The position numbers and the translations under genes were made by a program. 64,000 nt of DNA from Anticarsia gemmatalis. Its lineage: Eukaryota > Arthropoda > Insecta > Lepidoptera > Erebidae. Positions 1-12,600 of the stretch are shown here, piece by piece (positions within the stretch are counted from its first letter, which is position 1; each line of letters begins with the position of its first letter). The stretch lies in NCBI RefSeq assembly GCF_050436995.1, contig NC_134755.1, forward strand, positions 6,821,001 through 6,885,000, given 5' to 3'. The notes beneath the pieces are model-generated. The model ran no database searches. It saw only the letters and a list, made by a program, of their open reading frames with translations, and was not told the origin of the DNA.

Positions 1-493
1 ACTCGTGAATCCACATTATGCTTTCAACTTCTCACCATTAGAATCCACAAAACTCGGTTACTTGCATAACATGCAAAACATTGCGCGCTTACGTATGTGT
101 ATGTACACACTGATTACGAATATTCATTGCAACACATACCCAATGTTGGGAACTGTTTTTGTTAAATTAAAAGCATTTTATCACCATTAAACTGTTAATA
201 TCATATTTCATTTTACTTAAACATATAAAATGACATGGGGTTGATTGTATATTATTTTTAAACTCTAATTACAAGTTCTTAACTCGATATTTAAAAAAAT
301 ATTATAACAATGTATTCGCACGTGTACGTTTTTGTACTTCTCAATCAAGAGCACACTCATCAAGTAAGGGACACTGAAAACACAATCCCCATATACAGTA
401 CATAAACGTATGTGAATTTACTAATGTAATAACGCATTACATTCTCAATCCCATGTCACAGTGTAATGTATATAGAAGAGTGACGTCACAAAC
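1..493. other. scribble intron, left edge
   Basis: AT-rich sequence on the downstream side of exon 25. I see no further scribble exon, repeat or other gene before the window ends. Confidence 0.7.
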
Positions 494-673
494 CTGGAAG
501 CCCTGTGGCAGCGGGTCGTGTCGCACGGTGAGCGCGAGGGTGGGGCCGGGCTGCAGCAACAACTGCACGGCGTCGCGGTGCGTGGCGCCGTGCAACTCGG
601 TACCGTTCACTTTGAGTAGACGGTCACCCATACGAAGCTTGCCTGAGCGAGCTGCTACGCCGCCAGGAACCAC
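494..673 (-). CDS. scrib: scrib exon 25: PDZ3 second half
   Basis: The exon is 180 nt, AATAAAACAG|GTG to CAG|GTTTGT. It encodes VVPGGVAARSGKLRMGDRLL, KVNGTELHGATHRDAVQLLL and PTLALTVRHDPLPQGFQ. It completes PDZ3, with helix-2 His in THRDAV. The next exon and PDZ4 lie beyond position 1. Confidence 0.95.
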
Positions 674-3600
674 CTGTTTTATTTTAAAATATATGACATG
701 TACTTGTAATATAAGTAAGTTGTTTGTTGGGATTTAACCTGCCCTTGTGTTTAATTAAAATTCAGGATGCAATAATAAACATGAGTAATTGAGAAAGATG
801 ACAAGTAATGTTCCTTTAAATTGATTTAACATAATTATCTGTTAATATCAATTAATTTGAGATAATTTCTAGGTGATCGAAATTATTTTAAATGCCAAAA
901 ATGAGGTAAAGTAATAATTACTAACATGTGATATAAATATGCCCGGTTCCTTTCCGCCGAATGGAACACAAGAGTGGTCAGTACCACCGATAATACTAAA
1001 TCCAAGAGATCCTCCTTCTTTATACAAAGTGACGTCCTGGAACAATGAAAAGTAATGTTTAGTTCTTTAGTATATCTTACTAACGTATTTAACACATGTT
1101 AGATGAAAGGCATATTTTATTCATATTTCTGTTGTCTGAACTATTACATTGACTTCACGAACGGAGCTCTCTATTCATAAAGTCAATGCCATAGTCACCT
1201 GTTCCCACTGTGTAATCGTATATTATAAAGTAAGTTTTGAACTAAGGAATTATATAAATTGTCTTAGCATGCAAATCTGAGCATATACGCTAAGTGCCAA
1301 TATTGTGATTGGAAAATGATTATAATGGGATTGATCTAATTACTTTCTGGCAGCAAGGAATATGAACACTTTGAGCTACCTCAAGTCGAATTCCCTACAA
1401 CATAATAATTACTATATCACTAGTGTGGGTTGGGTTACAGAATTAACTTGCATTATTTGCACCATTTTGAACAAAATTAAACTGTTAATAACTGAGACAA
1501 AGCTAGCACAAAACCTTATAGAAAGGTCATGTCGTGGTACATAGTTACCAATAAAAAGTTTACTGCTAGGCTGGAAAACTGTTCTAGATTTGGAAAAACG
1601 TAGCCAGCCAGTGTTATAATTTTTAGAGTAATATTTATTTTCTAGAAACATACGCGTGGGTTACTTTCTCGTCTGTATCTCTTATAGACATCTCATCATA
1701 TTAGACATGAATTTAGAACTTTCGTATTTTAAAGGTACACTTAATAACCTGCGATTATTAGACTTAAAAAATAAAGAAGAAATATTATACGAAAGTCTAG
1801 CAATGGTTTTCAACCTCGTCTGCCACTCAGGAAATTAATTGAATGTCTTTGTCGATGTTTATTTGAAGTAAACATCGACAAAGACATTCAATTAATGTTA
1901 TGCTTAGAAATTGAAACGCTCCGGTTGGAACACGGATTATCCAATTGGAGGTATCGTATCCTAGCCACCTTATGTGACTATTGAAGGAACACCGCCATTT
2001 TTTTACGTTCCTGACGAAAAAAATCAAATGGTAGCTTAGGTAGATATGAGGCCTAAACATTATAAAGTTAGGGATTTATTTCAGGAATTAAAGTAGTATA
2101 AATACATGTTGCACGCGAGATCTCTAAATGCTTGATGGTTGTCAGCTAAGTATTCGTAGAGAGTGCATAGTGAAATTACGATTATCAATTTAATAAAATT
2201 TCAGTAGCAAATTAGTTTCGGATCTTCATCGTCAATTGGGAAATAAGACGCAGCCTAGTAAGAAGTTTAAAAAAATAAGGTATCCTTGATCGCGTGGTGT
2301 CCATATTCCTTCTCCTACCAGAAAAATATATCAATATGCCAGGAGATAGCGAGATGATTTACTGGTTCAGACAGAGTTGTCAAAAGATGGTATAGCACGC
2401 TACACAGTGAATGAGAATTATTCATATTAAAGGCAACTACAATGTTCATACAATTTTAATGCTAAATTGCAAATATTGAAAACTAAGTGATGCGAGAAAC
2501 ATTACCGAATTTCCAAAATTATTAAAATAAATTTAATTTTTCTATAAAACGTGCATTTTACCTCTCGAGTTCTTTCATTATAATTTATGGTAGGGCTTCG
2601 ACTTCGCAACATCATACGACTGTACTTTAATAAAATAAAAGGAGAAAACCAAAAAAAAATATGAACTAAATGAATGTCATGAGTTTTAACAGAAGTATAT
2701 TTGTAGAGTGACACTACAAAATAAAAGACAAAAAGTTAAGTCTTTCCCGAGATGGTGGTTCGCCAATATATCTGTCTCGACAATGGATCAGCTCAGATAT
2801 CGGTCGAGGCTAGACATCGGAGTTGGCGAGCGAGCGCATTGCGAAGCCGAGCCCGTCCGGTCGAACGAGTGCACGCTCCGGGGCGCCTTACTTCGATGAT
2901 GAGCGGCGCGACGAGCTGGTTGTCGGTGATGCGCGTGACCGTGGTCTCGGTGAAGGTGGACTTGGTGATGGTCTCGGTGACGCGGCCCAGCGCGGCGGGC
3001 GGCGGCGGCAGCAGGCCGGCGGGCGGCGCGCGCTCCACCGTGACGCGCACGCCGCTGAGCGGCGGCTCGGCGGCCGCGCGCGCCCGCTCGCCGCCCAGGA
3101 AGTGCGCCGGGATCATCGCTTGGAACTCCTCGTTCGTGATCGGCCGCGACGGCTGCGCGTTTAACACGTTCACATCGAATCAGTCTATGCATTAGTAAAG
3201 TCGCCTAGAGACCGCCTTCGGCCATGTTAGCGTATCATTTTTGCGGTAACAGAGAATATACTACAGTATTCAGATCCAGGTTCTTGGAAATTATATAGAC
3301 TATTTATCTAATAGGAAAACAATGAGAGCAAAAATTTTGCTTGTCCATAAGGTTGTTCCATCCAAAAAAAAATATTACACTAAAGTAGCTCCTTTAAATC
3401 AACATGGCGTTTCCTTTTTTTTATCGCCAGTTGCAACACGTGGACACATTAATGTTATAATAAATATTCTACATTATTAGTAAGTATTACTATTGAGTAA
3501 TATTACCATTAAATAAAAAATATTACTATTGAACTTTTTTTTCTTGAAATGATCTCAATCGCAGTGTTAACATTCTGAAAATTAATTTAGAAATAAATTA

Positions 3601-6600
3601 GAATGTCATCTTGTGTTTTCTCTTAACCCAACTGTTGTAAGATTTACAAGTTACAACAGTTACCCCCGATAACTATTATTACACAAATACAGTTTCTTTG
3701 TTTTTACATGACAAAAGTTATTAACAAATGTACAGATGTATGTCGTTATCAACGATGACATCGAATGTCACGAACAATCGTAAATGGCGAAAGTGCAATT
3801 ATACAAGGTAAAGCAAGCGTATAAATACTGCGCAATCTAGTGGATACAATCTCAATATATTATAAAGTGCGCAACTAACAACTACAATATATAATGATAA
3901 TAATATAAACGATCTGTATTAGAATAAATGCAATGATACGTTAGCATGTTTGTCTTGAGTTGAAAATACAACTGATATTTTATACTTAATGATTTTTACC
4001 CATATATTACGTCTAAGAACAGCCTCTAAGTTCCTGAAAAGGTTTTAGTATTTAAATTTTTAAGAACAAATGAAGCATAAAAATGTAACCGAAAGTACAG
4101 AGATTGCTTTTAGCCCGATTAGAATAGTTACGACGAGTATCGTATCCTAACATCTCGAAATATGAGCTCTATATTTCGGAATGCAGTGGGTACGCTACCT
4201 TTCGTAACTATTGAGGACTAAATGCCATCGCCAACTTTCAACTATTCTACATAGTGAAATGAGCTAAGGCGTCGGACACAATGGTGGTAAAGCCATGACG
4301 TATAAGCTCTGATGTGAACGTGTTAAACCAACAATATACCATCACCTGCGAATTCGTTTTATGCAATAACATTACCGTTATATTTTAATGCTATGTTACC
4401 TGTATGTCATCGAAGACGTCGTCGTTAGATCCGTGCATTTTATCGGCGCCGGGTGTTAGGGGCGTGCTCGTACTGTTAGTTGACGTTTTGGCCTGAAGTG
4501 CAAGATATAAGGGGTTTTCAACTTATTGCCAATACTATAGTGCAATTTGTACGCATTCAGAATTTTATAGGATCATAAGATAATTTATTATAAATGAGTC
4601 ATAAGTCACAAGGTATATCTGATTATATAAAACTTAGTTGGAAATAGGTAGGGCCGCAAGCTACGTATAAGACAAATATCATAAGTAACTGTAAATTAAA
4701 GTGAACAATGCATAATGATTGCTTACGATCTAGTTATATCTAAGACATAACAGTAAGAAAGTATAGTCAAAGAAAGACCCCTCGCGTACCATAGAAAGTA
4801 GCGATCACTAAGCCTCACCTGTCCGTTCGGCTGACTCAGTTTTCGCGGTGCAGGTTGCGGTGGAACGGTGGTAGTGGGTGCGAAAGTCGCCTGTTTCTGT
4901 GGCTGTACGGGTGACTGTACCATCGGCTGTACTGCGGGCTGTGGCGCGGGTGTGTGTGCGGGCGCGGCGTGTGCGGACACGCGCGGTGCGGTGTGTGTGT
5001 GAGTGTGGTTGCCCACTACGGGTGCGCTTATGTGATTCGTGGTGGGTTTTGGTGTCGGTGTGATGTTCAAATTCTGCAGGCTCGTCTTGTGCTCTCTCAC
5101 TTCTTCTGATGTTGACTTCCGCGGCAGTAACTCGCCTATGTAAGAATAAATATTAAATTTTAAAATGAAGCCAAGCTAAAGAATCTTATCAAAAAATACC
5201 GTGTATGATTAATTACTTCATGTCCATATATGGTTGAAAATAAAATTTTGTTGCGATTTTTTTATTTTAATTGCCAATCAAGCAAGCTTAGGTATAGTAA
5301 CTTGCACTATAGTTTCAGAAAATATTTACCCTGATCCGTAGTGATGGTACGCTGTAGAACGAGCCTTACAAATCTCTCGTGTCCGGTGAGAAGGGCCACG
5401 GCTGCTTCGTGAGGAGCGCTCTCCATATCTACGCCATTTATCTAAGGAAATAAATCTATATTAACTTCGTCTTTCACTTAATTTATCTAGTAGTACTTCG
5501 TGACGCGTTTACAACGTATGTTAGTGCTGCTTGTAATAGAACCTTACATCTTTTTATCCTTTATTTTTTTAGCTTAGTTGTTTTTTATTTACTTACAGAT
5601 ACAACTTTGTCGCCGACCAGCATCTTGCCGTCTTTGGCCGCGGCGCCCTGCGGTGATATGCGCGAGATGTATATGGCATCGCTGTCATCCCGGTATGGAG
5701 GCGAGCCCTTACCGCCGGCTATGCTGAACCCGAGCCCGGCACCGTCGCGGATCAGCGTCGTGTGGACTAGCACCTTTTGTTGATACACTAGAAATAAACA
5801 ACAATGTCATTAACATTTATACAGTTACATAATAATTAAAATCAACTAACGATATTGTTTTTTTCCTTAAGCGGTACTACGCTGCAAAACTTAACATTAC
5901 AATTAAGTAAAAAAGTCAGCTTACCTGGTGGTATGTATGGCGAAGTAGATGGCGGTGGCGGTGACGCTTGCAGTCGCTGATAGTTGTCGGATGGAGGCTG
6001 TCCCGTAGGCGACGGGCTATAGTTCTCCACATTAGTAACAACCATAGGCACCGGCACTTGGTTGTTATTTACCGGAGTAGTAGGCACCATTTCCTTATAT
6101 TCCGGTTCGAACTCCTGCGCATACTGGTTGCTAATAATCAACGGCTTAGTCGGTATACCTCGCCCAGTCGGAACCTGTTTAGAAAATCAATATAAGCTAT
6201 TCTATTGATGCTCTCAGTTGAAAGGAAAATCGTTGCGTTATGACTCAATAAAATTATTTGCATAAAACAAGGCAGGGAGGTGAAATCCAGTGGCATATTT
6301 AGTTGAACTTCCGTTACTGTGTATTACCTGTCCATTTTCCAATGTGGATACGGTGTCGGTGGTGCTTGACACGGAATGATGGCTCGCCCCACTCGGTGCT
6401 CGACTGTGAGTTCTGAAAAAATACTTGTTATCTATAAGATATGTTTAATTTTTACCGTATAAGAAATGATTAAAACAAATAGAAAAACAACACAGAGAAC
6501 ACGCAGATTGTAATCGAACCAAAATAGTTAATAGAACAAAATCCCAAAAGCTTTCTTGTTAGACTACTAATTATCTTATTACCTGGAAAATATAACGAAA

Positions 6601-9600
6601 ACACAAATTAAATTTGCGTGCTTTCATTTGATAGCACCACGATTTTTTTATAATGAGGACATACATACGTGCAGCACGCACGTCTATTAGAACGATGTAA
6701 AATATTGTCTGATGAAATGTTTAGATAAAGAACAAACGGAACCTGGTCGAATTGGGTGAATCTCTGGTCACGACGAGTGTGAGAGTTGGTCCGCTGGCTT
6801 TAAGTACCTCTACTGCATAGTAATGATCCACGTCTACGACCGACGTACCGTTCACCGAGAGCACCTTGTCACCAACCTGAAGCAAATTAACATTTATGTT
6901 AAGATAAGTATTCTTAACATACTTTATTATATGCGAAAGTTCTTATAAATTGCTACATAATGCTCGCTTAAAAAATTATATTCATAATTTGATTATCTCA
7001 AAGTGAATACTTGAAAAGTCCTCTACTTCGCTTTTTTTATGGGAAGGAAATGTAAGCGTCTTAGGTGTACAATTGTTACCCTTAATTTTTTCTTCTTTAT
7101 AGCTCTCCTTCTTCACTTTTACTAATAATGATTAACAGTAACAAAATATTTGAAGAGGATTCTGTGAGTATCTCACTTATCCGTTTTTGTATAAGGAAAG
7201 TAATAAACATTCAACTTACTCTAAGTCCGGACATATAAGCGGGTCCATTTTGCGTCACTCTGGATATAAAGATGCCGTCATCATCACCGATGTACGGCGT
7301 GGAGCCCCGCCCACCGGCTATGCTTAATCCGAGTCCGCCAGCAGTACGCGCGATACGAACTTCTATGCATCGTTGATCGCTTACCACGCGCGCTTCGCTC
7401 TCTGCTCTCTCGGACACGGATTCACCTATTAAAAAAAATATAAATTTAGTACAAAACACTAAAATAGCACATATCTAAATAATATCTATGTGATAACGTG
7501 ATAAAAGATACGACACCCGATCTGTTCTTCTTTTCATTGATGTTATTATTTGTTATCTTTAGTTCAGATGCTGTGCTCAAGGGTGCCTCTGATAAATTTC
7601 AATTCGGATTTTATTTTAGTTGACCAACCAAATAAATAGTATATAAAACTATTAAGTTAGTGAATAACTGATGGACAGCGCACAGCCGAAACTACTTAGC
7701 ATAGTAACTTGAAATTTGATATGAAGATTCCTTAAGAAATGATTTTTGGAAATTCTCCCTCGAAAGAGGTGAAATTCCACACGGCCGAAGCCGCGGGCGG
7801 AAAGCTAGTTATGTGTAAAAATGCATCCATAAATAATTTGGCAGTAACATTTATTATGATTTTTTTGTGAAGTTCAATAGAACGCTACGTTACATATTAA
7901 TTAAGTAATGTTATTTCGTTTATCAATATCACCAAAACTGCATAATATTATATTTAAGTCCGTATTATAAATGGATTTACCGATAAGATTCGTACGATTT
8001 ATCAAGTAATGCAGCCAATGTTTTTACCATCAATATTTCTATCATTACGTAATGCCTAAAATATACATCGGAAAGTCAAGCCCTACGTTAGATATGTACA
8101 CGTTATCAGCAGTCTGACCTCTTAAGTGAATTATAACGTGATAAACAATTAAGGTATGTGTCTTGAACTGTTCAATGACAAATTATGTTATACAATACTA
8201 ATTGGTAGACATAAGAGATAACGAAAATTATGAACGCTTTATCTGGTATATTATTATTGTAACGCATAAATGTAATTATTGTTTTGGATCAATGAGTTCC
8301 GTCGCTTACGTAATACTAATATCTATTGTCAACGAAGGATAAGATCAAATTTCAATATGTAAATGAATACTCACAAGAACAATAGAACGTAATACGTTCA
8401 GACTAATTTAACTAATTACCAGGTTAAAACATGTTAAATGACGAGTGGAGATGAGTTTAAAACTTCACGTGCAAGGTCTTCTTTAGAATTAATAGGATCG
8501 TGGGCGTTTGAAAAGTGCCGTCCGTACAGTAATTATTGACCCCCTCGACTGTGAGCACAAATAATGAGCAGCATGCAATGTAGTGCACATGTTTGCAAGG
8601 CCGCTGCCATTAAGATCATGAACAATATACCGTCACGATGTAGACATTATAGCACATGTACCAGTGACAGACATGATCTATCAACTCGATATACTAACCC
8701 TCGTTTTAGAGATAATGTTCTACAGATGAAGTAATCAACAAGTGATGATTAACGTAGGTACCTACATCTGAGAGATATTTTATCATTGATGATACGTTTC
8801 TACGCAATCAGATTTCTAATTCCGCAGATCTTCAATGCTAACAGTATGGAATTGAATAACAAATGATCGCACGTCTGTTGGTAACGTTCGCACGACAATC
8901 AACATGTCGAGACGAATGAATGGACCACAGTGAAATCATGATCCAGAATGGTCGGGCCCGCGTCCCGTCTTCTGCATTACAATAGCCAATCAGTTGCGAT
9001 ACTTTCACCCCCGGATAAGCTTAATAGAATAACTACACAACTATTGTATCCCAGAACAAGTCGTGATAGTTTACAGAGGGATTCGTGACTCTCGTCTTAC
9101 AGTAGTCTTATTGGAAAATGCTCTTTTCTAGGAATGATGGTAATTTAGTTCCAATCTAAATGTAACGGACAGGTGAAAGTCAGTGTTGTGAAATGATTCT
9201 GTAAGTAATTTATCGAATAAGCATGTAACTGATAAATAATTGCTACAAGTACTTTATGAAAGTCATTTAAGTAAAAGCAGTGAAGCAATTTTCATGTTAT
9301 GAACGTAGCGAATGCAGTTTTTGTTGGCTCCGCTCGAGCACTTAACGCAAAGTGTAGACTTAGTAGCTATGTAAGAAATTACAGCTTTGATGACAGAAAT
9401 AAATCCTGAGCTATAAGCTCGGAAGCGTTCCGTTAATGTTAAATTAAGAGAGGCAATTTGATTTAATGGCAGTACTGAGCTGCCTGGTGTGCAGCCACGT
9501 AATGGATGTAAACACGTAAATGCCCACATTGCCTGTGTTGCAGCCTGTGCCGACCGAGCGGCCTCGAGACCATTACGCCGTAAATCCACTAAATGTATGA

Positions 9601-12600
9601 CTTCATACATCATGTAAAACGGTATAGCACCATTATGTTAAATGTTTTGTACCTTTATTCAGGTCTGATACATGTAAACACGCTGGATTGTTTGTTTCAA
9701 AAACAGTAAGTTTAGCATTAACCATTCTTATAGGTTTAAGCCTACAAAATAAAGCTCTATGGGTGATTGAAATAAAAAATGTTTGGATATTGTACCACAA
9801 GAAACAAGCACGGCAAAAATGGAACAACTTAGTAATTATGGCATACTTCAACTTTATGCCGTTAGCAAGTACTAGTTAGACGTTCACAGAAATGGAAGAA
9901 AATTGTAAAAAAGGCCAGCTTAATACTAAGAAAAAATTGCTCATGGTCAAGTCTATCGAAGTAAACAAAGCAACAGGTGGTTCTTGGACCAACCAGGTAC
10001 AATAATGAACAGGTAAAATATTCTCAATAGAACACCATTGATTGCGCAATGAAGCAGTTATTTTTAAAAATGACAATCGGTAGCTAAAGGTCATCTTCTT
10101 TAGACACGTAAAGGGCGACCTACTGCCATAAAGAGCGATTACAAATCGAAAAAGATACTTCCCATAGCATTTGTTATGGTAAACTTATTACGCCGTTACG
10201 AAATATTAGTAGAAAAGCCAATGGCTCGGTAGGACCCACCCGAATACGTGAGCGATGACCGCATAACCACTACTGTTTCACCTTCACACAAGTGTAATAC
10301 AAAACACGTAAAATATGTTATGTATAGCCTATTGAACAGAGGTGGTAAGCGATTAAGCGTATTGAGTGTAAGTGCGCTGTAATAATATGCACATTGTTTT
10401 GCGGTTTGCATTGAGTATCATACGCATATGTAGGTAACATTACACTCAAGATGTTATTTTGCACAGATTAACATCTTATTATAATAGTTTTTGTTGCACT
10501 ATATGCCATTTTATTAACGACGTTGACCTACTCTGTGGTATCCGCTTCGTAAAACAATATCGTGTGAGAAGAGACCATTAGAAATCAAACGTTACAATAC
10601 ATAAATTCAATCCAGTAGAAAGAATCGTGAAATTTGAGCACATATTTAAATTTGATAATAAAGCATTTCGTTTTACCACAAATTACGTTAACAATGCGTG
10701 TACTATTACCATCCAATTACTTTCCGTGTTAAACTGTAATCAAATCTTTGTGTATGTTTGTAACAAACAGGTTTTGTTAATCAACTTCATAAAACAAACA
10801 TTGCTATGAATGTGTGACGAACATAACAAGCAGTCTAGAAATAATTAAATATGTGTATACGAGTAAACAAGTACACTAACATCGATACTGGTTAGACGAA
10901 CAAGACCTTAACTAATATGGCAAGTCCGCATAAGTTCATGCTTTTACAGCCACGATTTATTAATGTTAAACTATTTTACATAATGCACATACATATATCT
11001 ATTTACAAAGGTCATTGCTATACGAAGACTAAAGGACATTATGCATTTTAAAGGTTAGGCTTTGCACGAAGGAAGGAAAAGTAAAGTGAGTTGCCGAGCT
11101 CTACCACAACTTTGTTCATGTAACCTTACTTAGATGCGAAGTTTGTTTACTACATTACAATAAACAATTTATGAAAAGTACAATGAATAGAGGAATTTTC
11201 TATCAAAAACCTTGACAACATTTTACAAAGAGCGCAATATCCGCTTTGCAAACAATAATTCCATACCGATAACAAAGTTAACTGAGACCATTAAATTTGT
11301 GGTCGACTGTTTTTTGTTTCAAAACATCAAACCTAACCACAGACTTCATGAAAGTTCACGTACAAAATTTGAACAAGATTCAAACAAACAATAAATTATA
11401 TTATTCTAAACACTGACAATTAAAACAATTTAAATACAGGCACTTATTTAATAAAATGCTAAATTACAATATAAATATAAAATTGCACAGGTAAAATGTT
11501 ATCTAATAATCGGAGAGAAAGTAAACTTACGCTTTTTTCTCCTGATCACACCCATTTCCTCGTCTTTAACTAGTCCCGGGCTACTTCCTGAATAGGGGCG
11601 ACAACGTCCGAAGGCGGAGGTTGATTTACCGGCTCTCGTTACGATAGTATCTGGTTAGTATCGTACGTCAATCAAACCGAAGCACCGGCCGGCTATTCGC
11701 CCTAATGCATTCCGACTAGGTCATTGTCCAATTTCATTGTAATATAAATTACCGTATATTTGTAAGGTGCTTATCTTGAATTTAGATTTGTTTACATCGA
11801 GTGCAATACTAGTAACCGGCTCCAAATTCGGTACGCCAAATCAAAACAAACAAGTCGTGAACACCAAACTGGGTATAATAATAAACGCGTAGAGTGCGCG
11901 CTGCCCGGGGCGCATGCGGTGACGGAATGCGCGCGCACCAACCACCACGAGATCGGAGGCTGTGGCGCCGGCGCCCGCGCCCGCGACCTCTCCGCCCGAT
12001 TAAAAATAGAAAGTCTCAACCAGGCGCATACCGATTCCTTTATTTTTACCCTAGCGTTACCTACCCATTATCTGAAACGATCGATCTCATCTACATCCGA
12101 TCTCGTTACCGACACTTTCGATTCTTTACATGCAATGATGTGAACTATTATTACGCTTAGTGTTATCATTTTTATCTTGAATACCTAACGATATAATAAC
12201 ACTTGGTTATGGCTGATTTCCTCCGGCGTAACCAAATAATAATTAAGTAGGTATACGTACCATAAAAACTGACTAGGTTATTTGATAGGTAATACAATAC
12301 GTATTACAATTAATCTGTATCTAAAAAATCATGAAGCAATTTATAAATCGTCTAAAATAAATACTTTAATTACTTCTCCGTTTTTAAACAAATTCACAAT
12401 AGCTAGTTAATTTCACCAGCGAAATTATTAACATTCGTCGCTTTAGTGAAATTTTGGAAATTATCAATAAAAAAAACATTCCACCATTGCGATAAAACAA
12501 GTTAGTGTCAAAAGGTGTAATTAGGTACATAAAATTACATTAAGGTGACAGGTAATAGCACTGCCAAACGATATTTAAATGGCCTACGGTCGGAGAAAAT

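Noticed and set aside
453..737. 94-codon plus-strand open frame over PDZ3
   Set aside because: Antisense shadow of scribble exon 25.
2752..3195. Long open frames on both strands (up to 147 codons) around scribble exon 23
   Set aside because: They are GC-rich shadows of the real exon frame, which alone matches the Scribble linker and has matching phases.
9263..9613. 116-codon minus-strand open frame (MMYEVIHLVDLRRNGLEAAR)
   Set aside because: Composition is somewhat protein-like, but I recognise no family and find no splice sites linking it to anything. Not strong enough to list as a gene.
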